DNA of 64,000 nt from Streptomyces sp. NBC_01788 (lineage in GTDB: Bacteria; Actinomycetota; Actinomycetes; Streptomycetales; Streptomycetaceae). This document shows positions 17,051 through 25,778 of this stretch, piece after piece. The position numbers were made by a program, and so were the translations under genes. Every line of letters begins with the position of its first letter. Position 1 is the stretch's first letter. The stretch lies in contig NZ_CP109090.1 in assembly GCF_035917575.1 (NCBI RefSeq), positions 310,001 through 374,000 of the forward strand, in the 5' to 3' direction. The notes beneath the pieces were generated by a model. The model had not been told where the DNA came from. It ran no database searches and worked only from the letters and a program-made list of their open reading frames with translations.

Positions 17051-18040
17051 TCAGGACGCGGTGGCGGGCAGTGCGGCGAGCCAGTCGGTCAGGATCCGGT
17101 TGACCTCGACGGGGCGTTCCTGCTGGATCCAGTGGCCGCAGCCGTCGAGAAGACGGGAGGAGAGCAGGCCCGGTAGCGTGACCGGGTACGCCTCGATCGC
17201 GTCGGCCAGCCATGTCGTGGAAGCGTCCAGGCCGCCGCCGATGAACACTGACGGCTGGGGGACGGGGGCACCGTCAAAGGCGGCGAGGTCCTCCCAGTCG
17301 CGGTCCATGTTCCGGTAGCGGTTGAGCGCTCCGCTCAGGCCGGTGCGTTCGAACTCCGCGGCGTAGACGTCGAGGTCCCGCTCGCTGAGCCAGGCGGGCA
17401 TCCGCCCGGCGGGGAACCGGTCCCGCAGTGTCCCGGCCCTGCTGACGAAGTGCGGATCGGGAGCGCCGGGCGCGGGCATGGTGTCGGCGGACAGGGCCGC
17501 GTAGAAGCCCGCGAGCCAGCCTCGTACGTCCGGTTCGATCTCGGCCTCGGCACGGCCCGGCTCCTGGAAGTACGAGACGTAGAACTCCTCGTCCCCGCCC
17601 ATCCGAGCGAAGACGTCGCTGGGGCGGGGCCCGCCGCGCGGGGTGTAGGGCACGCTCAGCAGCCCCACCGCGCGGAAGACGTCCGGCCGGAGCAGGGCGG
17701 AGTTCGCGGCGATGTTGGCGCCCCAGTCGTGGCCGATGACCACCGCCGACCGCTCGCCCAGGGCGTGCACCACCGCGACGTTGTCCTCGACCAGGTGGAG
17801 CATCCGGTACGCGTCCGTGGCGGCCGGCTTGGAGGAGCGGCCGTAACCGCGTACGTCGATGGCTACCGCGCGGTATCCCGCCGCTGCGAGAGCCGGCAGT
17901 TGGTGGCGCCAGGAGTACCAGGATTCCGGGAAGCCGTGCACGAGCAGCACCAGCGGCCCGGTTCCCTGCTCGACCAGGTGGATCCGTCCTTCTGACGTGG
18001 ACACCAACCGATGTGTCGTCTCCGCGACGTGACGCGCCAT
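17051..18040 (-). CDS. epoxide hydrolase-like alpha/beta hydrolase
   Basis: 329 residues. HGFPESWYSWRHQL (about 35-48) carries the HGxP oxyanion motif. VIGHDWGANIAANSALL (about 102-118) has Asp as the nucleophile in GHDWG, and a C-terminal LDGCGHWIQQERP supplies the His. An Asp nucleophile together with HGFPE marks the epoxide hydrolase/haloalkane dehalogenase branch; the HGFP..W..W form favours epoxide hydrolase. ATG at 18040 follows GGGAGAAG. No signal peptide. It is a single-gene unit with its own terminator; the natural substrate is unknown. Confidence 0.8.
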   Translation of the reverse strand: MARHVAETTHRLVSTSEGRIHLVEQGTGPLVLLVHGFPESWYSWRHQLPALAAAGYRAVAIDVRGYGRSSKPAATDAYRMLHLVEDNVAVVHALGERSAVVIGHDWGANIAANSALLRPDVFRAVGLLSVPYTPRGGPRPSDVFARMGGDEEFYVSYFQEPGRAEAEIEPDVRGWLAGFYAALSADTMPAPGAPDPHFVSRAGTLRDRFPAGRMPAWLSERDLDVYAAEFERTGLSGALNRYRNMDRDWEDLAAFDGAPVPQPSVFIGGGLDASTTWLADAIEAYPVTLPGLLSSRLLDGCGHWIQQERPVEVNRILTDWLAALPATAS

Positions 18041-18263
18041 GAGTCTTCTCCCACCGTGCCCCTTCTTGTGTGCCGCCAGGACGGTCCCGTCCTGCGATCC
18101 GCCGGCTCAACGCCCATCTTGCGAAGACGCGAGCCAGAAGGAGAGTTCGTTTGCCGATTCGGCAAGTCCGGCCCTCGGCGTCGGCACCGGACCTCGACAG
18201 CCGGGCGTCGCAAGGCGCCCGGCTGTCGGTCATGGCCGCGTCCTCGACGCCGCTGCCTGGGCC

Positions 18264-19049
18264 CTACAGCGGCGTGACGTAGGCGCCCGAGATCCCGCCG
18301 TCGACGAGGAAGTCGGTGGCGTTCACGAACGAGGAGTCGTCGCTCGCGAGGAAGGCGACCGCGGCCGCGATCTCGTCAGCCTCCGCGAACCGCCCCACCG
18401 GAATGTGCACGAGGCGTCGCGCCGCCCGCTCCGGGTCCTTCGCGAACAGTTCCTGGAGGAGCGGGGTGTTGACGGGTCCGGGGCAGAGCGCGTTCACGCG
18501 GATGCCCTCGCGCGCGAACTGCACGCCCAGCTCACGCGACATGGCGAGCACGCCGCCCTTGGACGCGGTGTAGGAGATCTGCGAGGTGGCGGCGCCCATG
18601 ATGGCCACGAACGACGCGGTGTTGATGATGGAACCGCGGCCCTGACGCCGCATGTAGGGGATGGCGGCCTTGCAGCACAGGTACACCGAGGTCAGGTTGA
18701 CCTCTTGGACCCGCCTCCACGCATCCAGGCCGGTCTCCAGGATCGAGTCGTCGTCCGGCGGCGAGATGCCCGCGTTGTTGAAGGCGATGTCGACGGAGCC
18801 GTAGGTGTCGAACGCGGTCTTGAACAGCGCCTCGACCTGATCGGCGTCGGTCACGTCCACCTTCACGAAGGTGCCCCCGACCTCCTCAGCCGCGGCCTTC
18901 CCCGCGCTCTCGTCGATGTCGCCGCAGACGACGTTCGCCCCCTCTGAGGCGAGACGGCGCGCGGTGGCGAGGCCGATGCCGCTGCCCGCGCCGGTGATGA
19001 CGGCGGTACGGCCGACGAGGCGGCGGCAGACGCTGCTGGTGTCGGTCAT
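18264..19049 (-). CDS. SDR-family dehydrogenase of the gamma-glutamylamine locus
   Basis: 261 residues of classical short-chain dehydrogenase. TGAGSGIG cofactor motif at about 19-26, CGDIDES, FNNAGIS, catalytic Ser in NTASF and YTASK (Tyr and Lys) near residue 165. The C-terminal VNATDFLVDGGISGAYV block is typical of FabG-like members. GGAGGG precedes ATG 19049. Only six bases separate it from the aldehyde dehydrogenase stop, so it is the third gene of the GS-ALDH-SDR operon. An oxidation step on the aldehyde or alcohol intermediate is a reasonable inference. Confidence 0.8.
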   Translation of the reverse strand: MTDTSSVCRRLVGRTAVITGAGSGIGLATARRLASEGANVVCGDIDESAGKAAAEEVGGTFVKVDVTDADQVEALFKTAFDTYGSVDIAFNNAGISPPDDDSILETGLDAWRRVQEVNLTSVYLCCKAAIPYMRRQGRGSIINTASFVAIMGAATSQISYTASKGGVLAMSRELGVQFAREGIRVNALCPGPVNTPLLQELFAKDPERAARRLVHIPVGRFAEADEIAAAVAFLASDDSSFVNATDFLVDGGISGAYVTPL

Positions 19050-19055
19050 GAGTGT

Positions 19056-20453
19056 TCAGCCCTCCGTGGTGTCCGTGCTGGTGGAAACGTCGCTGATGAA
19101 GACGTTCTTGGTCTCGGTGAAGGCGGCGAGCGCGTCCGGTCCCAGTTCGCGGCCGAGCCCCGACTGCTTGTAGCCGCCGAACGGGGTCCAGTAGCGAACG
19201 CTGGAGTGGGAGTTGACGGAGAGGTTCCCGGCCGCGACGGCGCGGGACACGCGCAGCGCCCGGCCCACGTCCCGCGTCCAGATCGACCCGGACAGGCCGT
19301 AATCGGTCGCGTTGGCGAGCCGCACCGCGTCGGCCTCGTCCTCGAAGGGAAGGACGACGGCGACCGGGCCGAAGACCTCTTCGGCGGCGATGGGCGCGGC
19401 CGGGTCGACGTCGGTGACGACGGTCGGAGGGAACCAGAAGCCGGGCCCTTCGGGCGCGCTGCCGCGGATCGCCTTCAGGTCGTCGGTGACGTACGACCGT
19501 ACGCGCTCCAGCTGGACCTTCGAGATCAGCGGGCCCATCTGGGTGCGCTCATCGCTCGGGTCGCCGACGACGACGGACTCGATGCCGGGCGTGAGCAGGT
19601 CCAGGAAGCGGTCGTAGACCGAGCGCTGGACGAGGATGCGGGTGCGGGCGCAGCAGTCCTGCCCCGCGTTGTCGAGGAACGACATGGGCGCGGCAGCGGC
19701 GGCGGCCTCGATGTCGGCGTCGGCGAAGACGATGTTGGGGCTCTTGCCGCCGAGTTCGAGCGTCACGCGCTTCACGCGGGCGGCGCACTTGGCCATGATC
19801 GCCTTGCCCACACGGGTGGATCCGGTGAACACGATCTTGGCGACGCCGGGGTGCTCGACGAGTGCGTTGCCCGCCACGTCGCCCGCGCCGGGCAGCACTT
19901 GGAAAAGGTGCTCCGGAAGGCCTGACTCCAGGGCGAGTTCGGCGAGCCGGCGGGCGGTCAGCGGGGTCGTCTCCGCGGGTTTGAGGAGGACGGCGTTGCC
20001 GGCCGCGAGCGCGGGTGCGGTCCCCCAGGCGGCGATCGGCATCGGGAAGTTCCACGGCGCGATGACACCGACGACCCCGAGGGGTTCGAGGATCGTGATG
20101 TCGAGTCCGCCGGGCACGGGGATCTGGCGGCCGGACAGGCGTTCCACTCCCCCGGCGGCGAAGTCGAGCAGGTCGCGGGCGTTTCCCGCCTCCCAGCGCG
20201 CGTTGCCGATGACGTGCCCGGCTTCGCGCACCTCCAACTGCGCGAGTTCTTGGAGGTGTTCGTCGACCGTGACGGCGAAGCGGCGCAGCAGCCTGGCCCG
20301 GTCGGCGGGCGCGAGGGCGGCCCAGCGGGTCTGGGCCACGGCCGCGCGGGCGACGGCCACGTCGACGTCCTCGGGGGTGGCGGCGGGGACGGTCGCGATG
20401 ACTTCTTCCGTAGCCGGGTTCAGTACCTGGTGCTCGTGCACGTACGTGTCCAT
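19056..20453 (-). CDS. aldehyde dehydrogenase (PuuC-like)
   Basis: 465 residues of the NAD(P)-dependent ALDH family: IAPWNFPMPIAAW, FTGSTRVGKAIM, catalytic Glu in TLELGGKSPNIVF (about residue 233), catalytic Cys in NAGQDCCARTR (about 267), and FGPVAVVLPF. It should oxidise the gamma-glutamyl-amino aldehyde produced in the pathway begun by the adjacent ligase. ATG at 20453 is favoured. Four tandem CACGAGGAC units run straight into it, so in-frame initiation further upstream would add an acidic/His repeat. It lies 56 bases after the ligase stop in the same operon. Confidence 0.85.
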   Translation of the reverse strand: MDTYVHEHQVLNPATEEVIATVPAATPEDVDVAVARAAVAQTRWAALAPADRARLLRRFAVTVDEHLQELAQLEVREAGHVIGNARWEAGNARDLLDFAAGGVERLSGRQIPVPGGLDITILEPLGVVGVIAPWNFPMPIAAWGTAPALAAGNAVLLKPAETTPLTARRLAELALESGLPEHLFQVLPGAGDVAGNALVEHPGVAKIVFTGSTRVGKAIMAKCAARVKRVTLELGGKSPNIVFADADIEAAAAAAPMSFLDNAGQDCCARTRILVQRSVYDRFLDLLTPGIESVVVGDPSDERTQMGPLISKVQLERVRSYVTDDLKAIRGSAPEGPGFWFPPTVVTDVDPAAPIAAEEVFGPVAVVLPFEDEADAVRLANATDYGLSGSIWTRDVGRALRVSRAVAAGNLSVNSHSSVRYWTPFGGYKQSGLGRELGPDALAAFTETKNVFISDVSTSTDTTEG

Positions 20454-20489
20454 GTCCTCGTGGTCCTCGTGGTCCTCGTGGTCCTCGCG
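20454..20489 (-). repeat. four tandem 9-bp units carrying Shine-Dalgarno cores
   Basis: On the coding strand, CGCGAGGAC followed by three CACGAGGAC units ends exactly at the ATG of the aldehyde dehydrogenase. Every unit contains GAGGA, so the start codon is preceded by a ladder of ribosome-binding cores spaced 9 bases apart. Confidence 0.8.
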
Positions 20490-20509
20490 CTCGTACGACA
20501 AGAAGGGCC

Positions 20510-21874
20510 TCACATGCGTTCGAAGGAACGGCGGAGTTCCCAGTCGGTGACCGCGGCGTCGAAGGCTTCGAGTTCGACGCGGGCCATGTTGCGGTAGTGC
20601 GCGACCACTTCGTCGCCGAAGGCGGCCTTGGCGATCGGGCTGTTCTCCCAGAGCTCGGCGGCCTCGCGCAGGGTGGTGGGGACGTGTTCGTAGGGGGCGG
20701 TGTACGCGTTGCCCGGACATGCGTCGGGCAGCTCCAGGTGCTGCTCGATACCGTGGAGACCGGCGGCGATCAGGCCCGCGACCGCGAGATGCGGGTTGAC
20801 GTCGCCGCCGGGCAGCCGGTTCTCGAAGCGCAGCGAACGGCCATGGCCGACGACGCGCAGCGCGCAGGTGCGGTTGTCGTGTCCCCAGGCGACGGCGGTC
20901 GGCGCGAAGGAACCGGGCTGGAAGCGCTTGTAGGAGTTGATGTTGGGGGCGTAGAGCAGGGAGAAGTCCCGCAGCGCGGCCAACTGGCCGGCGAGGAAGT
21001 GCCGCATCACCTGGGACATGCCGCCGGGTCCGTCCCCGGCCATGATGCTCATGCCGTCCGCGTCGGCGAGGGAGAGGTGGATGTGGCAGGAGTTTCCCTC
21101 GCGCTCGTTGTACTTCGCCATGAAGGTGAGCGCGTAGCCCTCCTGGGCGGCGATCTCCTTGGCGCCGGTCTTGTAGACGGCGTGCTGGTCGCAGGTGACC
21201 AGGGCATCGTCGTAGCGGAACACGATCTCGTGCTGGCCGGGATTGCACTCGCCCTTCGCGGACTCGACGGTCAGGCCCGCCGCGCTCATCTCGTTGCAGA
21301 TGCGGCGCAGCAGCGGCTCGATGCGGCCGGTGCCGAGGACCGAGTAGTCGACGTTGTACTGGTTGGCCGGGGTGAGGTCCCGGTAGCCGGCGTCCCAGGC
21401 CTGTTCGTAGGAGTCCTTGAAGACGATGAATTCGAGCTCCGTGCCGACGTTGGCCGTGTAGCCGAGCTCGGCGAGCCGTTCGAGTTGGCGGCGCAGGATC
21501 TGCCGGGGCGCGGCCACGACCGGTGTTCCGTCCTCCCAGGCGAGGTCGGCCATCAGCATCGCGGTGGCTCGGTTCCAGGGCACCCGGCGCAGGGTGGCCA
21601 GGTCGGGGAGCATGGCGAAATCACCGTAGCCGCGGTCCCAGGAGGACATCTCGTAGCCTTCGACGGTGTTCATCTCCGCGTCGACGGCGAGGAGGTAGTT
21701 GCAGCACTCCGTGCCGTGCTGGAGGACTTCGTCGAGGAAGAAGCGGGCGGCGAACCGCTTGCCCTGGAGTCGTCCTTGCATATCGGGGAAGGCCAGGACG
21801 ACAGTGTCGATCTCGCCGCTCGCGACGAGGGCGCGAAGCTCCTCGACACTGAGCGGGGGTGTGCGGTCTGCCAC
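20510..21874 (-). CDS. glutamine synthetase-like gamma-glutamyl(poly)amine/ethanolamide ligase (GlnA3/GlnA4/PuuA type)
   Basis: 454 residues of the GS fold: VGTELEFIVF (metal site) near 145, SAKGECNPGQHEIVFRY, GNSCHIHLSL, NSYKRFQPGSFAPTAVAWG and the Arg-rich RSLRFENRLPGGDVNPHL block. The N-terminus (VVLAFPDMQGRLQGKRFAARFF) and the absence of a Tyr-adenylylation loop separate it from housekeeping GlnA. Such proteins attach Glu to polyamines or ethanolamine with ATP. Clustering with ALDH, SDR, a C26 gamma-glutamyl hydrolase and a FadR regulator supports this role. GTG at 21874 has GGAGG at good spacing. Divergent from the FadR gene. The exact amine is not determinable. Confidence 0.8.
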   Translation of the reverse strand: MADRTPPLSVEELRALVASGEIDTVVLAFPDMQGRLQGKRFAARFFLDEVLQHGTECCNYLLAVDAEMNTVEGYEMSSWDRGYGDFAMLPDLATLRRVPWNRATAMLMADLAWEDGTPVVAAPRQILRRQLERLAELGYTANVGTELEFIVFKDSYEQAWDAGYRDLTPANQYNVDYSVLGTGRIEPLLRRICNEMSAAGLTVESAKGECNPGQHEIVFRYDDALVTCDQHAVYKTGAKEIAAQEGYALTFMAKYNEREGNSCHIHLSLADADGMSIMAGDGPGGMSQVMRHFLAGQLAALRDFSLLYAPNINSYKRFQPGSFAPTAVAWGHDNRTCALRVVGHGRSLRFENRLPGGDVNPHLAVAGLIAAGLHGIEQHLELPDACPGNAYTAPYEHVPTTLREAAELWENSPIAKAAFGDEVVAHYRNMARVELEAFDAAVTDWELRRSFERM

Positions 21875-21951
21875 GGGAAAGCCTCCTTCGGTCAGCCGAG
21901 ACCAAATAAGGTATTGCCGAGAACCATTGCTTGGGAAGGGGATGCGATCAG
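21875..21951. promoter_or_regulatory. divergent promoter/operator region between ligase and FadR regulator
   Basis: 77 bases shared by two divergent genes, A+T-richer than the surroundings. It includes the symmetric ACC-AAATAA-GGT at about 21901-21912. The FadR-type regulator encoded at 21952 most likely binds here; the site assignment is inference. Confidence 0.45.
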
Positions 21952-22695
21952 ATGTCGCAGACGGACGCGGGCGAGGGCGCCCTCACGGACGACCGGCTGT
22001 CTCCGGTGCTGCGGCCGGTGCGGGCGGGAAACGGTTTCGAGGAGGCTCTTGAACAGATACTCCAGGTCGTACGGCTGGGTCTGGTGCCCAGCGGCGAGCG
22101 ATTGCCGTCGGAGCGGGAGCTGGCTGAGCGGCTCGGCATCAGCCGGGTGACGCTGCGCGAGGTGCTGAAGGTCCTCCAGGACCAGGGGCTGGTGGAGTCG
22201 CGGCGCGGCCGCTACGGCGGAACGTTCGTCCTGCCGAAGGCGGCCGCCCACGGCGAGGACGAGCTGCGCCGCCGCATCGAGGAGGTCGATGTCGAGGACG
22301 TCCTGCGGTTCCGGGAGGTGCTGGAGGTGGGCGCGGCCGGACTGTGCGCGGCGCACGGGCTCACCGACGAACAGGAGGAGCGGCTGCGGGAGGCGCTCGC
22401 CCGCACGCACGACGCGCCGCTCACCGAGTACCGACGGCTCGACACGCTGCTGCACCTCACACTCGCCGAGCTGTCCGGATCGCCGACCCTCACCGCGCAG
22501 TACGCGGCCGTGCGCGCGACCGTGAACGACCTGCTGGACTGCATTCCGCTGCTGGTCAGGAACCTGGAGCACTCGCAGCGCCAGCACACCGCCCTGGTCG
22601 AGGCCGTGCTGGACGGGGACGCCGACGGCGCTCGGGAGATGATGCGGGAGCACTGCGCGGGCACGGCCGCCCTGCTGCGCGGCTTTTTGACGTGA
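21952..22695 (+). CDS. FadR-family GntR transcriptional regulator
   Basis: 247 residues. Winged helix near residues 25-90 (RLPSERELAERLGISRVTLR followed by VLQDQGLVESRRGRYGGTFV). The C-terminal all-helical FCD effector domain carries VLRFREVLEVGAAGLCA and HTALVEAVLDGDADGAREMM. ATG at 21952 is chosen over the upstream frame start at 21931 because a GGGAAGGGG site lies ahead of it. Its position between the divergent ligase operon and the PuuD-like gene makes it the local regulator. Ligand is probably a pathway intermediate (inference). Confidence 0.85.
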   Translation: MSQTDAGEGALTDDRLSPVLRPVRAGNGFEEALEQILQVVRLGLVPSGERLPSERELAERLGISRVTLREVLKVLQDQGLVESRRGRYGGTFVLPKAAAHGEDELRRRIEEVDVEDVLRFREVLEVGAAGLCAAHGLTDEQEERLREALARTHDAPLTEYRRLDTLLHLTLAELSGSPTLTAQYAAVRATVNDLLDCIPLLVRNLEHSQRQHTALVEAVLDGDADGAREMMREHCAGTAALLRGFLT

Positions 22696-22846
22696 GCAGG
22701 GCGTTTCACGGCGACGGCGCGCGCGGGTCTTGATTTCCTGGCAGCGCCGACACAAAGGTATGAATCCGTTCCATGGAGTGCTTCGCAGCGCTCGCCGCAG
22801 CGGAAGCCGAGTGGGAACCCGGCTGAGGACCGTGAAGGAGCACACA

Positions 22847-23533
22847 GTGGGCAAGCCGCTCATCGGCGTCAGCACCTATCTGGAATCCCGGGCGTCCTGG
22901 GGGGTCTGGGAGCTGCCCGCGGCGCTGCTGCCCGCCGGGTATCCGCGGCTGGTGCAGGCCGCGGGCGGTATCGCGGCCATGCTGCCGCCGGACGATCCGT
23001 CCCACGCGGCGTCGGTGGTCGCCCGCCTCGACGGGCTGGTCGTCGCGGGCGGCCCGGACGTCGAGCCGGAGCGCTACGGTGCTGAGCGCGAGCCGCGCAC
23101 CGGGCCGCCCGCGCGGGAGCGTGACGCCTGGGAACTCGCCCTGATTCGGGCGGCGTTGGACTCCGGCACGCCTCTGCTCGGCATCTGCCGCGGCATGCAG
23201 CTGCTGAACGTCGCGCTCGGCGGCACCCTCGTCCAGCACATCGACGGCCACACCGAGGACGTCGGCGTCTTCGGCGCGCACCCGGTGACCCCCGTGGCGG
23301 GCACGCGGTACGCGGCCGTGGTGCCGGAGGAGACGCACGTCCCGACGTACCACCACCAGGCGGTGGACCGTCTGGGCAAGGGTCTGCGCGCTTCGGCCCA
23401 CGCGACGGACGGCACGGTGGAGGCGGTCGAGCTGCCCGGCGACCGTTTCGCGCTGGGCGTGCAGTGGCACCCCGAGATGGGCGAGGACGTACGGGTGATG
23501 ACCGCGCTGGTGCGCGCCGCGTCGGGGGGTTGA
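22847..23533 (+). CDS. gamma-glutamyl-gamma-aminobutyrate hydrolase family protein (class I amidotransferase, C26)
   Basis: 228 residues. VVAGGPDVEPERYG, nucleophile Cys in LLGICRGMQLLNVALGG (about residue 114), VPTYHHQAV and catalytic His/Glu in GVQWHPEMG near residue 207. These are the PuuD-type peptidase C26 motifs. It should release glutamate from gamma-glutamylated intermediates made by the divergent ligase. GTG at 22847 has AAGGAG upstream; the frame before it is not homologous. It lies 151 bases downstream of the FadR gene on the same strand. Confidence 0.85.
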   Translation: MGKPLIGVSTYLESRASWGVWELPAALLPAGYPRLVQAAGGIAAMLPPDDPSHAASVVARLDGLVVAGGPDVEPERYGAEREPRTGPPARERDAWELALIRAALDSGTPLLGICRGMQLLNVALGGTLVQHIDGHTEDVGVFGAHPVTPVAGTRYAAVVPEETHVPTYHHQAVDRLGKGLRASAHATDGTVEAVELPGDRFALGVQWHPEMGEDVRVMTALVRAASGG

Positions 23534-23828
23534 ATCCGGGGCCGGACCCGCCACGCGTCAGCACGGGCCGGCCGCGCGCCCGGCCCGCGGACCGATGTCC
23601 CGTCGGCCGCGCGGCCCACGGCGCGTGCGGCAGGCACTCCAACCGGGCGGCGCGCCACCGACTCCTCCCCCATGGCCAGTTCGCTCGGCACCACGGGCCC
23701 GCCCCGCTGACGGCCGCGGGCGCCGACCGCCGTCCTCGACCACGGCTCGATGAGCCAGGGCCCGGCCGTGCCGGTGATCAAGGCCGACGCAGGCAGCAGC
23801 AGCGTCGCCTTCCCTCCTCAGGGCGCGT
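23534..23828. other. intergenic region, no gene recognised
   Basis: Holds the terminator hairpin listed separately. The rest contains open frames on both strands without starts, ribosome sites or family resemblance. Confidence 0.35.
23564..23587 (+). terminator. hairpin terminator after the C26 hydrolase gene
   Basis: Inverted repeat CGGGCCGG (23564-23571) and CCGGCCCG (23580-23587) with an 8-base G+C loop, 30 bases after the stop. Confidence 0.55.
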
Positions 23829-24422
23829 TCATTCACCTTCCGCAAGGTCGATGGTGGTGAGCCACTGGGCGACAACGGCGTCGATGAACTCGTCGCCGGC
23901 CTCACCGCGGTCGAGGAGGAGGCGGGCCAGAACGGGGCCGGAGAGCAGTGTGTACTCGTTGGCGCTGATCTGAAGTCCGCTGGGTTCGAGCAGCTTGTTG
24001 AGGGCCGCGCGACGGTCCTCGCCGATCCGCGTCAGGGCCTGGGCACTGTCAGGGTCGTGGTCGGCCTGGGCAGTCACCGCCAGCACCGCGGTGCGGACGG
24101 CCGGGACGCTGATGCCGTCGCGCAGGCTCCTCAGCCACGCGGTGGCCACCGTACGCACATCGCTGCCCGGCCGGGGATAACCGCCGAGGTCGGGGCCTTC
24201 CAGGATGAGGTCGCAGAGCAGGGCGGCACGGGTGGGCCAGTGCCGGTAGAGGGTCTGGCGGGTGAGTCCGGCGCGCTCGGCCAGCAGGGCGTATGTCAGC
24301 CCGATCGGCCCGGCTTCGGGCAAGAGGTCGCGGGCGACGGCCAGGGCATGGGTACGGGTGCGCTGGACCCGAGGGTTGCTCAGGTCCGGCTTGCGGCGGT
24401 GTACGGGCGGCAGAGCGGGCAT
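23829..24422 (-). CDS. TetR-family transcriptional repressor
   Basis: 197 residues. The HTH lies at about 40-62 (LTYALLAERAGLTRQTLYRH), followed by a helical ligand-binding domain. It is divergent from the quinone oxidoreductase gene at 24569. Between the two starts are three near-identical 21-bp palindromes, so it very likely represses both itself and the oxidoreductase. ATG at 24422 lies 19 bases from the first palindrome, which explains autorepression. Confidence 0.85.
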   Translation of the reverse strand: MPALPPVHRRKPDLSNPRVQRTRTHALAVARDLLPEAGPIGLTYALLAERAGLTRQTLYRHWPTRAALLCDLILEGPDLGGYPRPGSDVRTVATAWLRSLRDGISVPAVRTAVLAVTAQADHDPDSAQALTRIGEDRRAALNKLLEPSGLQISANEYTLLSGPVLARLLLDRGEAGDEFIDAVVAQWLTTIDLAEGE

Positions 24423-24441
24423 GGCTTCTACCCTACCCAGA

Positions 24442-24530
24442 AATCACACATGGAGTGTGATTCAAGACACCCCATCAATCACACACTGCGTGTGATACGC
24501 AGGGAAGGCAATCACACGCGATGAGTGATT
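24442..24530. promoter_or_regulatory. three tandem TetR operators AATCACAC-N5-GTGTGATT
   Basis: Palindromes at 24442-24462 (perfect), 24477-24497 (last base differs) and 24510-24530 (GAGTGATT in the right arm). The left arm AATCACAC is identical in all three, the spacer is always 5 bases, and centres are 35 and 33 bases apart. They fill the whole space between the divergent TetR and oxidoreductase genes. Confidence 0.9.
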
Positions 24531-24568
24531 CAGAGCGTGTGCCGTCTTTTCTTCCCTTGGAGTGTCTG

Positions 24569-25477
24569 ATGTCCACTGCGATCACCTACTCCCGCTACGG
24601 CGGCCCGGAGGTGCTCACCCTGACCGAGGTAGACACCCCCGAGCCGGGGCCGGGCCAGGTCCGGATCAAGCTCCGGGCGGTCGCGGTCAACCTGATCGAC
24701 CTGAAGATCCGCTCCGGGATGATGGAGGGCATCTTCCCGATCGAGTTCCCGGTGCTGCCGGGCCGGGACGTAGCGGGCGTCGTCGACAAGGTCGGTGAGG
24801 GCGCGAGCGCCTCGGTCGGCGATGAGGTCTTCGGCGTCGCTTCCCTCGGCGGCTACAGCGAGTACGCCCTGTTGGACCGGCCGGTGGTCAAGCCGAAGGA
24901 GGTGTCGTTCGAGACAGCGGCCGCCCTGGTCACGGTCGGCGAGGCCGCCTACCGCGGCCTGCACCACCTCGGTGTCCAGGGCGGCCAGACCCTGCTGGTC
25001 CACGGCGCGGGCGGCAGCGTGGGAACCATCGCGGTCCAGCTCGCCGTCGCCCGGGGCATCACCGTCGTCGGCACCGCCGGCGGGCAGGAGATCGACCGGG
25101 TCGGCAAGCTCGGCGCCACCGCGGTCCGCTACGGCGAGGGCTGGGCGGATCGGGTCAGGGCCGCCGCCCGGCAGGGCGTGGACTACGTGTTCGACACCGC
25201 GGGCGCCGGCCTGCTGCCGGACTCGATCGCCCTGGTCGGCGAAGCCACCCGGGTGATCACCATCGCCGATCATGCCGCCGCGCAACATGGTGTCCGGTTC
25301 ACCGGCGGCGACCCGACCGACCGCTTCCCGCAGTCACTGCCGCTGCTGGCGAAGCTGAACGCCGAGGGCAAGCTCGACATCCCTGTCTGGCGCACCTACC
25401 CGCTGGCCGAGGCAGCAAGAGCCCAGGCCGACATCGAAGCCCACCGTAACCAGGGCAAGGTCATCCTCCTGCCCTGA
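24569..25477 (+). CDS. NADP-dependent zinc-free quinone oxidoreductase (MDR family)
   Basis: 302 residues of the medium-chain dehydrogenase/reductase family. GroES-like N-terminus (RYGGPEVLTLTEVDTPEPG then VLPGRDVAGVVDKVG), cofactor motif HGAGGSVGTIAVQLA at 145-159 and KVILLP at the very end. The catalytic zinc ligands of alcohol dehydrogenases are absent, as in QOR proteins. GGAG sits seven bases ahead of ATG 24569. An upstream in-frame ATG at 24521 lies inside the third operator and has no ribosome site. Likely induced by electrophilic quinones through the adjacent TetR (inference). Confidence 0.85.
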   Translation: MSTAITYSRYGGPEVLTLTEVDTPEPGPGQVRIKLRAVAVNLIDLKIRSGMMEGIFPIEFPVLPGRDVAGVVDKVGEGASASVGDEVFGVASLGGYSEYALLDRPVVKPKEVSFETAAALVTVGEAAYRGLHHLGVQGGQTLLVHGAGGSVGTIAVQLAVARGITVVGTAGGQEIDRVGKLGATAVRYGEGWADRVRAAARQGVDYVFDTAGAGLLPDSIALVGEATRVITIADHAAAQHGVRFTGGDPTDRFPQSLPLLAKLNAEGKLDIPVWRTYPLAEAARAQADIEAHRNQGKVILLP

Positions 25478-25647
25478 CCCGAGCCGCCGCCTCAGTCGCC
25501 CTCTTCACCTCATGCGGGCGGCTGGGGCGGCTTCGCAGGGAACCGGATCCGAGCAGTTGGTGCCGCGGACCGCGGCCGGCACCGCCGACCCAGCCGCAGG
25601 AAAGACCAGGCTCTGGAAGGGAGGTTGCCAAAATGCCGGCGATCGAG
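25478..25647. other. intergenic region, no gene recognised
   Basis: No coding sequence or clear structure seen; it lies upstream of the palindrome at 25648. Confidence 0.3.
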
Positions 25648-25679
25648 TTGTCCGTGAATTCCCCCGGAATTGTCCGTGA
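25648..25679. promoter_or_regulatory. palindrome AATTCC-CCC-GGAATT within a TTGTCCGTGA direct repeat
   Basis: TTGTCCGTGA occurs at 25648-25657 and again at 25670-25679. Between them the perfect palindrome AATTCCCCCGGAATT spans 25657-25671. The arrangement lies about 100 bases upstream of the deacetylase start and looks like a regulator-binding site. Confidence 0.45.
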
Positions 25680-25778
25680 TCGGTAACGGACGCATCCCGT
25701 GGCCGCCGTCCCTCGTCCTGCCATGTGGTCGGAAGGCGACCGGGGATCGGCGAGGAACTGCGGGAAGGCGGGGCGGAC

